A DNA stretch of 64,000 bases from Acidimicrobiia bacterium (GTDB lineage: Bacteria > Actinomycetota > Acidimicrobiia > Acidimicrobiales > Bin134): the NCBI GenBank assembly GCA_022822265.1, contig JAJECA010000050.1, positions 176,777 to 240,776 of the forward strand. Reading direction: 5' to 3'. Position 1 is the stretch's first letter, and every line of letters begins with the position of its first letter. The translations under genes were made by a program, and so were the position numbers. Below the pieces are notes generated by a model, which worked only from the letters and a program-made list of their open reading frames with translations, had not been told where the DNA came from and made no database searches. This document shows positions 40,920-49,775 of this stretch, in pieces.

Positions 40920-42026
40920 TCAAGTGGTGCGACGGCGCAAGATGGGGTGGAAAACGGTGTACAGCACCAGCACCAGCACCGCGGCGGCGGGGACCATGAT
41001 CACCTCCCCCTCCCCGGTGTAGGTGGGATACAGCACCAGGGTGGACATCAAGGCGGTGAACAGCCAGAGAATCAATACGCTGCGGCGATGGCCGTGGCCC
41101 AGGTTCATCAGCCGATGGTGCAGATGCTCCTTATCGGGAGTGGTGATGCTGGTGCGGGCCCGGGTCCTCCGCAGCACGGCCCACAGCACGTCCACCACTG
41201 GCACGGCCAGAATGATCAAGGGAATGAGCATGGGGGCGAACAGAAAGTAGGTCTGGCCCGCGAACGGCTCGCTGCTGCGTCCCCCCACCGAAACCGTGGA
41301 AGCGGCCAGCAGGGTGCCCAAGAAAAGCGCTCCGCCGTCGCCCATGAAGATGCGGGCCCGGTGGAAGTTCTGAGGCAGAAAGCCCACAGCCACTCCGGCG
41401 GCGACAATCGCTATCAGCGGCCCGATGTTGTTGGGCAGAAGGACCTCTTCATCGGTGAGCTTGATGGAGTACACGAAGAATGTGAGCCCGGCGATGGCCA
41501 CGATGCCCGCAGCCAGGCCGTCGAGCCCGTCGATCAGGTTGATGGCGTTGGCAATGGCCACCAACCACAGCACCGTGATCACAAAGGCTAGGTCTTGGGA
41601 GAGGATCAGCGCATCCAACACCGGCAGCCGCAGATTCAGCACGGTCACGCCGGCAAACGAAAGGATGCTGCCCGCCAGCACCATGGAGGCCACTTTGGCC
41701 GGCGCCGACATCTCCCTCACGTCGTCGTAGGTGCCGAAAACAATCATCACCAGCGCGGCTATCACTATTCCCACCGGCTCCGACGCGGTGGCGAAGACCA
41801 CGTCGAAGTCGCCCAGCAGCCAGGCCACTCCCATGGCCGACAGAAACCCGATGAACATGGCCACGCCGCCCAGCACTGCCGTTGAGCGCTCGTGGACCCG
41901 ACGGGCATCGGGCTCCACCATCAAGCCCCAGCGCTCGCTCAACCGCCGCAACACCGGCGTGGCCACCAGGGTGACTCCCACGGCTACCGCGAAAACGATG
42001 AGGTAGCTGTCAATGCTGGGGGCCAT
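40920..42026 (-). CDS. WecA/TagO-type polyprenyl-phosphate sugar-1-phosphate transferase
   Basis: 368 residues, about eleven membrane helices. FGTYDDVREM (catalytic Asp pair), NAINLIDGLDGLA, FMGDGGALFLG and the HLHHRL motif are all present; the HLHHR loop is WecA-like rather than MraY-like. It transfers GlcNAc-1-phosphate (or a relative) from UDP to a polyprenyl phosphate, starting cell-wall glycopolymer or arabinogalactan-type synthesis. In actinobacteria this gene commonly precedes the atp operon, as here. Confidence 0.93.
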   Translation of the reverse strand: MAPSIDSYLIVFAVAVGVTLVATPVLRRLSERWGLMVEPDARRVHERSTAVLGGVAMFIGFLSAMGVAWLLGDFDVVFATASEPVGIVIAALVMIVFGTYDDVREMSAPAKVASMVLAGSILSFAGVTVLNLRLPVLDALILSQDLAFVITVLWLVAIANAINLIDGLDGLAAGIVAIAGLTFFVYSIKLTDEEVLLPNNIGPLIAIVAAGVAVGFLPQNFHRARIFMGDGGALFLGTLLAASTVSVGGRSSEPFAGQTYFLFAPMLIPLIILAVPVVDVLWAVLRRTRARTSITTPDKEHLHHRLMNLGHGHRRSVLILWLFTALMSTLVLYPTYTGEGEVIMVPAAAVLVLVLYTVFHPILRRRTT

Positions 42027-42053
42027 GGCGTTATGAGACGCCCTCTTCCGCGC

Positions 42054-43304
42054 CTATCCGGCCAGGGAATAGGGGGTGAACCGTCCGCAGAGATCGGCCA
42101 CCTCTGATCGAACCTCGACGACGGTGCCCTCGTCGTCGCGCTGGCGCAGGGTTCGGCCGATCATGCCCGCGATGAGGCCCATCTCATCGGGGCCCATTCC
42201 CTGGGTGGTGGTGGCCGGGGTGCCGATCCGCACCCCGCTGGTCACGAAGGGAGAGCGGGGGTCGTCGGGCACGGTGTTCTTGTTCAGGGTGATGCCCGCC
42301 CGGTCAAGCACTTCTTGAGCCACCTTGCCGGTCAGGTCCTCGTCAAAGGTCCGCAGATCCACCAGCAGCAGGTGGTTGTCGCTGCCGCCCGACACCATGC
42401 GGAACCCCTCCTCAGCCAGGCCCTTGGCCAGCACACCGCTGTTCTCCACGATCCGGGCGGCATAGTCGGCGAACTCGGGGGTGGCAGCCTCCCCGAAGGC
42501 CACCGCCTTGGCCGCGATCACATGCTCCAACGGGCCGCCTTGAAGACCGGGGAACAGAGCCTTGTCGATGGCCGGGGCCAGATCTTGGGTACACAGGATC
42601 GCCCCGCCCCGGGGGCCTCGCAGGGTTTTGTGGGTGGTGAAGGTGACGATGTCAGAGTGGGGCACGGGATTGGGGTGCATGCCCCCGGCGATCAGCCCGG
42701 CAATGTGGGCCGCGTCGAACATGTACAGGGCACCCACCTCGTCGGCGATGGCGCGGAACGGCGCCGGGTCGATTATGCGGGGATACGCGGTGGCGCCGGC
42801 CACGATGAGCTTGGGCTGGTGCTCGAGGGCCAGATCCCGTATCTGGTCGTAGTCGATGCGCTCATCGCTGGGGGTCACGCCGTAGGCCACGAATCGGTAT
42901 GTGCGCCCGCTGATGTTCACCGGTGAGCCGTGGGTGAGGTGGCCTCCGTGGTCCAAGCTCATGCCCAGCACGGTGTCGCCCGCCTCCAACACCGCTAGAT
43001 AGGCCGCCACGTTGGCGTTGGCTCCTGAATGGGGCTGCACATTGGCATGGTCGGCACCGAAAAGGGCGGTGGCGCGCTCCCGGGCGATGGACTCCACTTC
43101 GTCGATCACCATGTTGCCGCCGTAGTAGCGGCGACCGGGGTACCCCTCGCTGTATTTGTTGGTGAGCACCGAACCGGTGGCGCTGAGCACCGCGGGCGAG
43201 GCGAAGTTCTCCGAAGCGATGAGCTGCACGGTGGTGTTCTGGCGCTCCACCTCCCGGCGGACCATGTCGAACACCGGGTCGTTACTGCTATCCGGCCAGA
43301 TCAC
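42054..43304 (-). CDS. glyA: Serine hydroxymethyltransferase GlyA
   Basis: 416 residues, PLP fold I. The cofactor Lys is in [13 protein letters not shown] near 226; [10 protein letters not shown] near 55-65 and [11 protein letters not shown] near 93 are family signatures. It interconverts serine and glycine with tetrahydrofolate, the main one-carbon source. The ATG overlaps the rpiB stop as ATGA, and the WecA-like gene follows after 27 bases. No glycine riboswitch-like leader exists because it is internal to the operon. Confidence 0.98.
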   Translation of the reverse strand: MIWPDSSNDPVFDMVRREVERQNTTVQLIASENFASPAVLSATGSVLTNKYSEGYPGRRYYGGNMVIDEVESIARERATALFGADHANVQPHSGANANVAAYLAVLEAGDTVLGMSLDHGGHLTHGSPVNISGRTYRFVAYGVTPSDERIDYDQIRDLALEHQPKLIVAGATAYPRIIDPAPFRAIADEVGALYMFDAAHIAGLIAGGMHPNPVPHSDIVTFTTHKTLRGPRGGAILCTQDLAPAIDKALFPGLQGGPLEHVIAAKAVAFGEAATPEFADYAARIVENSGVLAKGLAEEGFRMVSGGSDNHLLLVDLRTFDEDLTGKVAQEVLDRAGITLNKNTVPDDPRSPFVTSGVRIGTPATTTQGMGPDEMGLIAGMIGRTLRQRDDEGTVVEVRSEVADLCGRFTPYSLAG

Positions 43305-43759
43305 GGGGCTACCTCTTCATTGGTCAATAGGGCGTCGATCTTGGCCACTCGGGGGACGTGGCGGCCCTCTTCGAAAGTCGCCTCCAAGAAGGTCTCCAGG
43401 GCTTCCCTGGCCGCCTCCGGGCCGATGAGCCGCTCGCCCAGGCAGATCACGTTGGCGTCGTTGTGCTCCCGGGTAAGCCGAGCCGAGGTCACGTCGTGCA
43501 CCGTGGCCGCCCGCACTCCGGGGACTTTGTTGGCCGCCATGGCGATACCGATGCCGGTGCCGCAAACGCACAGACCCAGCTCTGCCTCGCCCGCAGCTAC
43601 CTTGCGGGCCACCGCCTCCCCGAAATCGGGATAGTCCACCCTATCGGGGCCGTGGGTGCCACAGTCGACGACGTCGTGGCCCAACTCCCGCAAATGGGCC
43701 ACCAGCACATCCTTCAATTGCACTCCGGCGTGGTCGGCCCCGGCGGCGATACGCGCCAT
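43301..43759 (-). CDS. rpiB: Ribose-5-phosphate isomerase B
   Basis: 152 residues. AAGADHAG near the start, [13 protein letters not shown] near 40-52, active-site Cys in [15 protein letters not shown] and [13 protein letters not shown] define RpiB. It interconverts ribose 5-phosphate and ribulose 5-phosphate. ATG 43759 is chosen; the TTG three codons upstream has no clear ribosome site. Coupled to glyA. Confidence 0.96.
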   Translation of the reverse strand: MARIAAGADHAGVQLKDVLVAHLRELGHDVVDCGTHGPDRVDYPDFGEAVARKVAAGEAELGLCVCGTGIGIAMAANKVPGVRAATVHDVTSARLTREHNDANVICLGERLIGPEAAREALETFLEATFEEGRHVPRVAKIDALLTNEEVAP

Positions 43760-43819
43760 AGAGGCCAATCTACCCAGCCCGCGGCCAGTTTGATGACTCT
43801 TTACTGCGATCTTGTACCT

Positions 43820-44830
43820 CTAGGTAAACGAGATGGGCGACTGCAACCACCAGGGGCGGTCGCTGGTTCTTATCTCGGTCACCCACTTCACCCACCAGAG
43901 TCCCCGCCGCCCGGGAGCCACCAGGCGAGCCGGGGCGCCGTGGCCACGCGACAGCGGCTTCCCACCCAGTTGATGGGCCAACATCATCTTGTGCACGTCG
44001 CCGAGGGGGAAGCGGCGGGTGTAGCCGGTGGCCGAGCGCACCTCCAGGCTGCGGCCAGTGGCACCCGGACCGAGAAGCTCGGACAGCATGACGCCGGTCC
44101 AACTCTGCGTACTGAACCACCCGTTGGTGCAGTCCAGCGTTGCCTCCTTGGTAGTGGTGTGGGCCGCAAGCTCCTCATAGTCCACATCTCGCTCAACCGA
44201 TCCCCGGAGGCGAAGAACCCAGTCGTCGGGGTCGATCCTCGGGGGCGAGTCGTTGAACCACTGCACCACCGGCATCTGCCGGGGCTCTCCGGACCCCACC
44301 TCGTGTGAGCCGGTGAAGCGCCGGTCGGCCGCAGCCCAACGGTCGAACACCGTGCGAAATCCCAACGCGATTCCCGCCACTCCCAGGGCCTGAAGCCACG
44401 TGCGCCGAGAGAGGTCTATCGGGCGGATTCGCTGGGGACGGGTAACCACGTGCAATGCCACCAGCGGCACCGCCGCAAGGGCGAAGATCACGTGCAGGCC
44501 GATGGGCGACCAAACCCCGAACGGCTCCCAGACGTTGAGGGTGTGGATCACCCCGGTGACGAACGCACCGGTGACAACGCCAGCCAACGCGATGGAGGCA
44601 AAACGGTTGGGCCGACGGCGATTGAGGCCGCGTTGCACGACCGGTGACTTGGGGCGGGCCAGTACCAGAACGACGAACCCGAGCACGCCATGCAAGGTCA
44701 CGAGCCACGCCGTGGAGGAACTCCCCAGCAGAAACGACGCCCCTCCGGTTATCAAGGTCAAAGTCAACGTAAAGAGCAGGGCCAGATTGGTCTTGCGGCC
44801 CCGGGAGGCGGGATTCTCGGGCCGGTTCAT
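43820..44830 (-). CDS. Membrane-anchored molybdopterin oxidoreductase (sulfite oxidase-type fold)
   Basis: 336 residues. Four hydrophobic helices occupy residues 15-135, with His residues (VTLHGVLGF, GVIHTLNVW, GLHVIFAL, LHVVTRP) that could bind haem b. A sulfite-oxidase-type molybdopterin domain follows, with the Mo-ligand Cys in TLDCTNGWFSTQSWTG near 215-230 and the PARLVAPGRRGLWWVKWV region near 310. A fused cytochrome b-like and YedY/MsrP-like arrangement, possibly reducing sulfoxides. The substrate is unknown. ATGA overlap with tsaC. Confidence 0.85.
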   Translation of the reverse strand: MNRPENPASRGRKTNLALLFTLTLTLITGGASFLLGSSSTAWLVTLHGVLGFVVLVLARPKSPVVQRGLNRRRPNRFASIALAGVVTGAFVTGVIHTLNVWEPFGVWSPIGLHVIFALAAVPLVALHVVTRPQRIRPIDLSRRTWLQALGVAGIALGFRTVFDRWAAADRRFTGSHEVGSGEPRQMPVVQWFNDSPPRIDPDDWVLRLRGSVERDVDYEELAAHTTTKEATLDCTNGWFSTQSWTGVMLSELLGPGATGRSLEVRSATGYTRRFPLGDVHKMMLAHQLGGKPLSRGHGAPARLVAPGRRGLWWVKWVTEIRTSDRPWWLQSPISFT

Positions 44831-45366
44831 TCGGCAATCCCCTCCACGTTCACGGTCCCCTGGCGGAGGATGGTGAGCCCGCCCTGGCTAACCTCGACAA
44901 CAGTGGACGCGGGGGCCTGAAGGCGACCGCCGTCGATGACCAGGTGAACGTCGGGAAAGGCGGAGGCCGCCTGTTCGGCGGTGTAGGGGGTCGGCTGACC
45001 GCTCAAATTGGCGCTGGTGGTGGCGATCGGCCCCACTACGGCGGCCAGAGACTGCACCAGCGGATGGTCGGGACAGCGCACGCCGCGGCCGTCTTGGACG
45101 ATGGTGAGCGCTCCCGGCCAGCACTCCTCCATGAGCCGCCGAGTGGCGGGCAGGGGATCGAAGAACTCCTCGGCATCGGCGGGGTGGGCCAGCAGGATGG
45201 CCACTGCTTTGTCGGCGGGGCGCTGTTTGAGCTCGAACAGCAGTTCGACATTTTCGGGCAGGGCGGCCAGTCCGTACACCGTGTCGGTGGGGATGATCAC
45301 TGCTCGGCCGGCCCGCAGCTCAGCCGCGGCCATCTCCACCAGGCTGGCCGCGTCGCCCGGCGCCAT
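44827..45366 (-). CDS. tsaC: L-threonylcarbamoyladenylate synthase (TsaC/Sua5 family)
   Basis: 179 residues, the short YrdC/TsaC form without the Sua5 C-domain. IPTDTVYGLAA near 24-34, KQRP near 47, CWPGALTIV near 82 and TSANLSGQPTP near 118 line the ATP/threonine cavity. It makes threonylcarbamoyl-AMP for the universal t6A37 tRNA modification. Start two bases before the prmC stop region; order prfA-prmC-tsaC is typical of actinobacteria. Confidence 0.95.
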   Translation of the reverse strand: MAPGDAASLVEMAAAELRAGRAVIIPTDTVYGLAALPENVELLFELKQRPADKAVAILLAHPADAEEFFDPLPATRRLMEECWPGALTIVQDGRGVRCPDHPLVQSLAAVVGPIATTSANLSGQPTPYTAEQAASAFPDVHLVIDGGRLQAPASTVVEVSQGGLTILRQGTVNVEGIAE

Positions 45367-45368
45367 GC

Positions 45369-46247
45369 CTAAGACCTCCGGCAGTGCAGCACCCGGTCGC
45401 GACCGGCCAGGTCAGGGTGCACCGCCTCCACAGCCAGCCCGCCGGCCTGGGCAATGGACGCGGCGGCCTCCATCTGATCGGGCGCCAGCTCCAGCAGCAC
45501 CGATCCCTCAGGGCTAAGCCAGCGGCCGGCATCGGCCAAGATCCGGCGGGCACCGTCCAGACCGTCGGCGCCGCCTCGCAAGGCCATCACCGGCTCCCAG
45601 TCAGCCACATCGGAGGGCAGCGCCTCGTCGTCGCGCACATACGGAGGATTGCTGGCCACCACGTCTACCGTCCCCGCCATCGACTCGGGCAGGGCCTCAT
45701 ACCATGACCCCTGACAGGCCGACACCCGTACCGCGGCCCGCCCCAGCCCGGCCAGGTTTGCCCTGGCCACGGCCAGAGCCTCGGCTGAAGCGTCGGTCAG
45801 CACCACCCGGGCGGCGGCGCACTCGGCGGCCACCGCCAGTCCCACCGCCCCACTGCCGGTGCCCATGTCCACCACCAGGCCACCGGGCGGGTCGCGGCGG
45901 GCCAACTCGGCAACCGCCAACCCGGCCAATATCTCGGTCTCGGGACGGGGGATGAGCACCGCGGGGCTCACCATCAGGTCCAAGCCCCGAAAGCCCCAGC
46001 GTCCCAGCACATACTGGAGCGGCTCTCCGGCCAAACGACGGGCCAGCATTGAGTCGAGATAGGCCATTTGCCGCCGGGCCGGCCCTCGGGTCAAGCCGAC
46101 GTAGTACTCCCCGCCCTCATACCCCGACGCCTGCTCCACCAGTCGGCGAGCCTGCGCCTCGGCGTCGGCCACCCCTGCGGCTCCCAATTGGCGACCGGCG
46201 TCCTTCGCCACATCGCCCCAGGTGACCTTCTGGGCGGCCACGCTCAC
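45369..46247 (-). CDS. prmC: Release-factor glutamine methyltransferase PrmC
   Basis: 292 residues. N-terminal helical domain recognises release factors; the SAM-binding VVDMGTGSGAVGLAVAAE and catalytic SNPPYV motifs are present near 145 and 185. It methylates the Gln of the GGQ loop in RF1 and RF2. GTG 46247 overlaps the prfA stop as GTGA, so enzyme and substrate are coupled. Confidence 0.96.
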   Translation of the reverse strand: MSVAAQKVTWGDVAKDAGRQLGAAGVADAEAQARRLVEQASGYEGGEYYVGLTRGPARRQMAYLDSMLARRLAGEPLQYVLGRWGFRGLDLMVSPAVLIPRPETEILAGLAVAELARRDPPGGLVVDMGTGSGAVGLAVAAECAAARVVLTDASAEALAVARANLAGLGRAAVRVSACQGSWYEALPESMAGTVDVVASNPPYVRDDEALPSDVADWEPVMALRGGADGLDGARRILADAGRWLSPEGSVLLELAPDQMEAAASIAQAGGLAVEAVHPDLAGRDRVLHCRRS

Positions 46248-47311
46248 GATCCGACGGTGTGGTCATGGCGCTCGGCCTCGGCCAAGGCGTCCACCACCTC
46301 GTCCAAGTCACCGGCCAGGATCCGGTCGAGCTTGTAAAGGGTCAGTCCGATGCGGTGGTCGGAGACCCGATTCTCCTTGAAGTTGTAGGTCCGGATCTTC
46401 TCCGACCGGCCCCCGCCGCCTACCTGTCCCCGGCGCTGTTCGGACAGCTCGTCTTGGCGTCGCTGCTGCTCGGCTTGCAGCAGCCGGGCCCTGAGAACGG
46501 CCATCGCCTTGTTGCGGTTCTGGAGCTGGCTCTTCTCGTCCTGCATCGACACCACCAATCCGGTGGGCTTGTGGGTGATGCGGACCGCCGAGTCGGTGGT
46601 GTTCACCGACTGGCCGCCCGGACCCGACGAACGGTAGACGTCGACCTGTAGGTCCTTCTCCTCGATGTGCACCTCCACCTCCTCGGCTTCTGGCAGCACC
46701 GACACAGTGGCCGACGATGTGTGCACTCGGCCCTGCGACTCGGTGACCGGCACCCGCTGAACCCGGTGGGGACCGCCTTCATACTTCATCTTGCGCCACA
46801 CGTCATCGCCCCGCAGCATGAACACCACGTCGGTGTAACCCCCCATGTCGGAGCCCTGAGCGTTCATCATCTCCAGCTTCCAACGCTGCTGGCCGGCGTA
46901 CGCCGAGTACATGTCGAAAAGGTCGCGGGCAAACAGATTGGCCTCCTCGCCTCCCTCGGCGCCTTTGATCTCCACGATCACGTTCTTGCCATCGTTTGGA
47001 TCTCGGGGCACCATCAGCTCAACCAGCTCGGCCTCCAACCCCTCAACAGCAGCGGAGGCAGCATCGATCTCGGCTTCCAGCAGGCTCTGGTCGGCCGCGT
47101 CGGCGTCGGCCAGCATCTCGGTGGCCGTCTCTATGTCCTCGCGATGGCCCCGCAGTTCACGGATTCGAAGAGCCTTGGCCTCCAGTTCCTTGTAGCGCCG
47201 AGCTGTGGAGGCATATGCGTCCCGATCAGCCAGCAGATCCGGGTCGGCTAACCGCTCTTCGAGCGCGACGAACTCCGCCTCTATCTCCTCGTAGGCGGCG
47301 TTCTCCTCCAT
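46244..47311 (-). CDS. prfA: Peptide chain release factor 1
   Basis: 355 residues. The catalytic GGQ is in SSGPGGQSVNTTDSAVR near 230; the stop-codon reading region (PVTESQGRVHTSSATV near 185) carries the PxT-type motif of RF1, which reads UAA and UAG. It follows rpmE by 60 bases. A predicted coiled coil covers residues 10-95. Confidence 0.98.
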   Translation of the reverse strand: MEENAAYEEIEAEFVALEERLADPDLLADRDAYASTARRYKELEAKALRIRELRGHREDIETATEMLADADAADQSLLEAEIDAASAAVEGLEAELVELMVPRDPNDGKNVIVEIKGAEGGEEANLFARDLFDMYSAYAGQQRWKLEMMNAQGSDMGGYTDVVFMLRGDDVWRKMKYEGGPHRVQRVPVTESQGRVHTSSATVSVLPEAEEVEVHIEEKDLQVDVYRSSGPGGQSVNTTDSAVRITHKPTGLVVSMQDEKSQLQNRNKAMAVLRARLLQAEQQRRQDELSEQRRGQVGGGGRSEKIRTYNFKENRVSDHRIGLTLYKLDRILAGDLDEVVDALAEAERHDHTVGS

Positions 47312-47371
47312 GCTTCCAAACTACCCGGGGACCGAGTTGTCGACGGGAACAGAAAGCGGGTTAGCGCCGAG

Positions 47372-47638
47372 TCAGCTCTCCTTGGACGACCGCTTGCGAT
47401 GGCCGTAGCGGCGCTCGAAGCGCTCGACCCGGCCGGCGGTGTCCACAATGGTCATCTGGCCGGTGAAGAACGGGTGGCTGGCGCTGGAGATCCCCACCTT
47501 GGCGAGGGGATACTCGTTGCCGTCCTCCCACACCACCGACTCGGTGGTCTCAATAGTGGACCGAGTGAGAAAGGACGTTCCCGCGGAGGTGTCTTGGAAC
47601 ACCACCAGGCGGTAATCGGGATGGATTTCGGGCTTCAT
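47372..47638 (-). CDS. rpmE: Ribosomal protein bL31, zinc-free type B
   Basis: 88 residues. [19 protein letters not shown] and [12 protein letters not shown] match type B L31 (YkgM/RpmE2 form); none of the four zinc Cys of type A is present. Type B copies are usually zinc-starvation paralogues, but this one holds the conserved rho-rpmE-prfA position normally occupied by the main L31 gene. It starts 13 bases after rho. No Zur-like dyad is evident in that small gap. Confidence 0.95.
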   Translation of the reverse strand: MKPEIHPDYRLVVFQDTSAGTSFLTRSTIETTESVVWEDGNEYPLAKVGISSASHPFFTGQMTIVDTAGRVERFERRYGHRKRSSKES

Positions 47639-47651
47639 GTTGCTCCTAGCC

Positions 47652-49496
47652 TCACACCCCGGCGGGGCCCTTCGCTACTTCCTCCAGGAATGCGGCGTTG
47701 TTGGGGAATGTCCGCAGGCGATCCATCAACAGCTCCAAACCGGCCGCGCCGCCACCGTTGCCGTCGCTGGAGAGGCCGTTGAGCACCCGGCGCAGCTTCC
47801 ACACCTGCTGGAGCTGACGGCGCTCGAAGAGCAACTCCTCGTGGCGGGTGGAGGAGGCGTCCACGTTGATGGCCGGATAGATGCGCCGCTCGGCTATGTG
47901 CCGGTCCAGGCGCAGCTCCATATTGCCGGTGCCCTTGAACTCCTCGAAGATGACCTCGTCCATCCGGGAACCGGTCTCCACCAACGCGGTGGCCAGAATG
48001 GTGAGGGAGCCACCCTCCTCCACGTTGCGGGCCGCCCCGAAGAACTTCTTGGGGGGATACAGAGCGCCGGTGTCGATTCCGCCGGACATGATGCGCCCGG
48101 TGGCCGGGGCGGCCAGGTTGTAGGCCCTCGACAGGCGGGTTATGCCGTCGAGGACGATCACGACGTCCTCGCCCCGCTCCACCATGCGCTTGGCCCGCTC
48201 GATGGTCATCTCCGCCACGTGGGTGTGCTCTTCGGCCGGACGGTCGAAGGTGGATGCAGCCACCTCACCGCGCAGCAGCCAGCGCCGCATGTCGGTGACC
48301 TCTTCAGGGCGCTCGTCCACCAGCAGCACCAGGAGATGCACCTCGGGGTTGTTAAGCTCGATGGACCGAGCGATCTCCTTCATGATCGTGGTCTTGCCCG
48401 CCTTGGGGGGTGACACGATAAGGCCGCGCTGGCCCTTGCCGATGGGCGACAGGAGGTCGATGATGCGGCAGGTCATGTTGGCGGGATCGTCGTCGCGCTC
48501 CAGCCGGAGCTGCTCATCGGGGAACAGCGGGGTCAGATCCTCGAACTTGGGTCGCTGCTTGACCGACTCGGGCGGCTGCCCGTTGACGCTGTCGATGTGC
48601 AAGAGGGCCGGGTTCTTCTCATTGCGGGTGGCGGGACGGCAGCCTCCGGTGAGGAAATCGCCCTTTCGCAGACCGAACTGGCGGACCTGCTTGACCGATA
48701 CGTAGGCGTCTTCCTTGCTCGGCTGAAACCCCTTGATCCGCAAGAAGCCGTAGCCGTCGTCTCTCAGGTCGAGGTGTCCGGAGATGGCGATGGGATCGCC
48801 CTCCCAGGGCTCCTCGGGCCGGTCTCGGTCGTTGCGGCCCCGGCGCCGACGGCGACGGTTGCCGATCTCGGGCTGGTCGTCCTGATGGCGGGAGCGGTCC
48901 TGGCGATCGCGGTCCTGGCGGTCCCCGTCTCGACGATCACTGTCTCGACGATCACTGGCCTGGCGAGAACGATCCTGGCGGTCCCCGTCTCGACGATCAC
49001 CGTCTCGACGATCACTAGCCTGGCGGGAACGATCCTGGCGGTCCCGGTTCTGCCGGGGGCGATCCTCGCCCCCGCGATCCTCGGGTTCTTGGTCGGTGCG
49101 GCTGCTTTCGGCCTTCTCATCTTCGGCGGCTTCGTCGGCGGGCGCGTCTTGGCGCGCCTCGGGAGCGTCGTCCTGCTCGGCTTCGGCCTCCAAGTCGTCG
49201 TCCTGCTGAGCGTCGGCCGACTCGGCCTCACCAGCGGCCTCTTCTTTCTGCTGATCCTTGGACTCCTCGGTGGACTCCGCCTTGGCGGGAGCGGCCCCAT
49301 TTCCGGCTGGATCGGTTGCGGTCTGGCCGTCGCCGTCGGCACCGATGCCGGCCAGTTCGAGGATCATGTCCACGATGTCTGCTTTGCGGGCCTTGGGCTC
49401 TGGACGGCCGCCCATTGCCCTGGCAATTATCTGAAGCTGCGCCCGGTCTTTGCGCTGAAGTTTCGACCGAGACAACTCAGTGGTCTCTACGCTCAC
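47652..49496 (-). CDS. rho: Transcription termination factor Rho with long disordered insert
   Basis: 614 residues versus about 420 in E. coli. A short N-terminal SAP-like helix region (to about 45) is followed by about 180 low-complexity residues, first acidic (Glu/Asp/Ala) then Arg/Asp/Gln-rich with a 20-residue tandem repeat; then the cold-shock RNA-binding domain ([17 protein letters not shown]), Walker [10 protein letters not shown], the Q loop and [16 protein letters not shown] [12 protein letters not shown] region. GTG 49496 is chosen because AGGGAG (49501-49506) precedes it; a GTG seven codons upstream lacks a site. Such inserts in actinobacterial Rho add RNA affinity. Confidence 0.97.
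   Translation of the reverse strand: MSVETTELSRSKLQRKDRAQLQIIARAMGGRPEPKARKADIVDMILELAGIGADGDGQTATDPAGNGAAPAKAESTEESKDQQKEEAAGEAESADAQQDDDLEAEAEQDDAPEARQDAPADEAAEDEKAESSRTDQEPEDRGGEDRPRQNRDRQDRSRQASDRRDGDRRDGDRQDRSRQASDRRDSDRRDGDRQDRDRQDRSRHQDDQPEIGNRRRRRRGRNDRDRPEEPWEGDPIAISGHLDLRDDGYGFLRIKGFQPSKEDAYVSVKQVRQFGLRKGDFLTGGCRPATRNEKNPALLHIDSVNGQPPESVKQRPKFEDLTPLFPDEQLRLERDDDPANMTCRIIDLLSPIGKGQRGLIVSPPKAGKTTIMKEIARSIELNNPEVHLLVLLVDERPEEVTDMRRWLLRGEVAASTFDRPAEEHTHVAEMTIERAKRMVERGEDVVIVLDGITRLSRAYNLAAPATGRIMSGGIDTGALYPPKKFFGAARNVEEGGSLTILATALVETGSRMDEVIFEEFKGTGNMELRLDRHIAERRIYPAINVDASSTRHEELLFERRQLQQVWKLRRVLNGLSSDGNGGGAAGLELLMDRLRTFPNNAAFLEEVAKGPAGV
48901..49046. repeat. 60-bp tandem repeat (about 2.4 copies) inside rho
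   Basis: Bases 48901-48960, 48961-49020 and the start of 49021-49046 align as copies of a 60-base unit, with only a few substitutions between the two full copies. It encodes the 20-residue Arg/Asp/Gln/Ser repeat of Rho's disordered insert. The period is in frame, so slippage would add or remove 20-residue blocks. Confidence 0.88.
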
Positions 49497-49600
49497 ATTT
49501 CTCCCTTTTTTTGCCACAACTGGAGGGCACTAGTTTCTCCCTTGAAGTGCCACAGCTTTGTGGGAACACTTCGTGTTGTTCGGCACGCCATCCGCGAGTG
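49497..49600 (-). promoter_or_regulatory. Structured 5' leader of rho
   Basis: A two-part stem (GAAGTG/CACTTC outside, CCACA/TGTGG inside; 49544-49572) lies about 48 bases before the rho start. Two copies of the ribosome-site-like AAGGGAGAAA (complement of 49498-49507 and 49530-49539) occur, the first being the actual rho site and the second just after the stem. Rho is often autoregulated through its leader; here the stem could control that, which is inference. It lacks a T tract and is not an ordinary terminator. Confidence 0.4.
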
Positions 49601-49681
49601 CAGACGACATGAATTAAGCAGCCATTAACCACCGGGACGCTGACAAAGAGGAATGTCGAAATCGACCGAGTGGTCAGAAGG

Positions 49682-49727
49682 CTTCCCGTAGGACTACTAG
49701 CGAAACCGCAGTCCCAACGTCGGGAAG
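49682..49727 (-). terminator. Nested hairpin after the threonine genes
   Basis: CTTCCCG (49682-49688) pairs with CGGGAAG (49721-49727), and inside it GGACT (49691-49695) with AGTCC (49710-49714). It lies about 50 bases after the stop of the kinase-like gene and 185 before rho, so it probably ends the hom-thrC-kinase transcript. No T run follows, so it may instead work with Rho or sit in the rho leader. Confidence 0.45.
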
Positions 49728-49775
49728 ATTACCGCAATCAGCCCCTACTGGCAACATTACGGGCCTTATTGGCGG

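Noticed and set aside
42054..43304. Glycine riboswitch for glyA
   Set aside because: glyA is internal to an overlapped operon with no leader.
48597..49628. 343-codon hydrophobic plus-strand frame opposite rho
   Set aside because: Its apparent helices arise from the complement of the Arg/Asp repeat and acidic tract of Rho; no known family.
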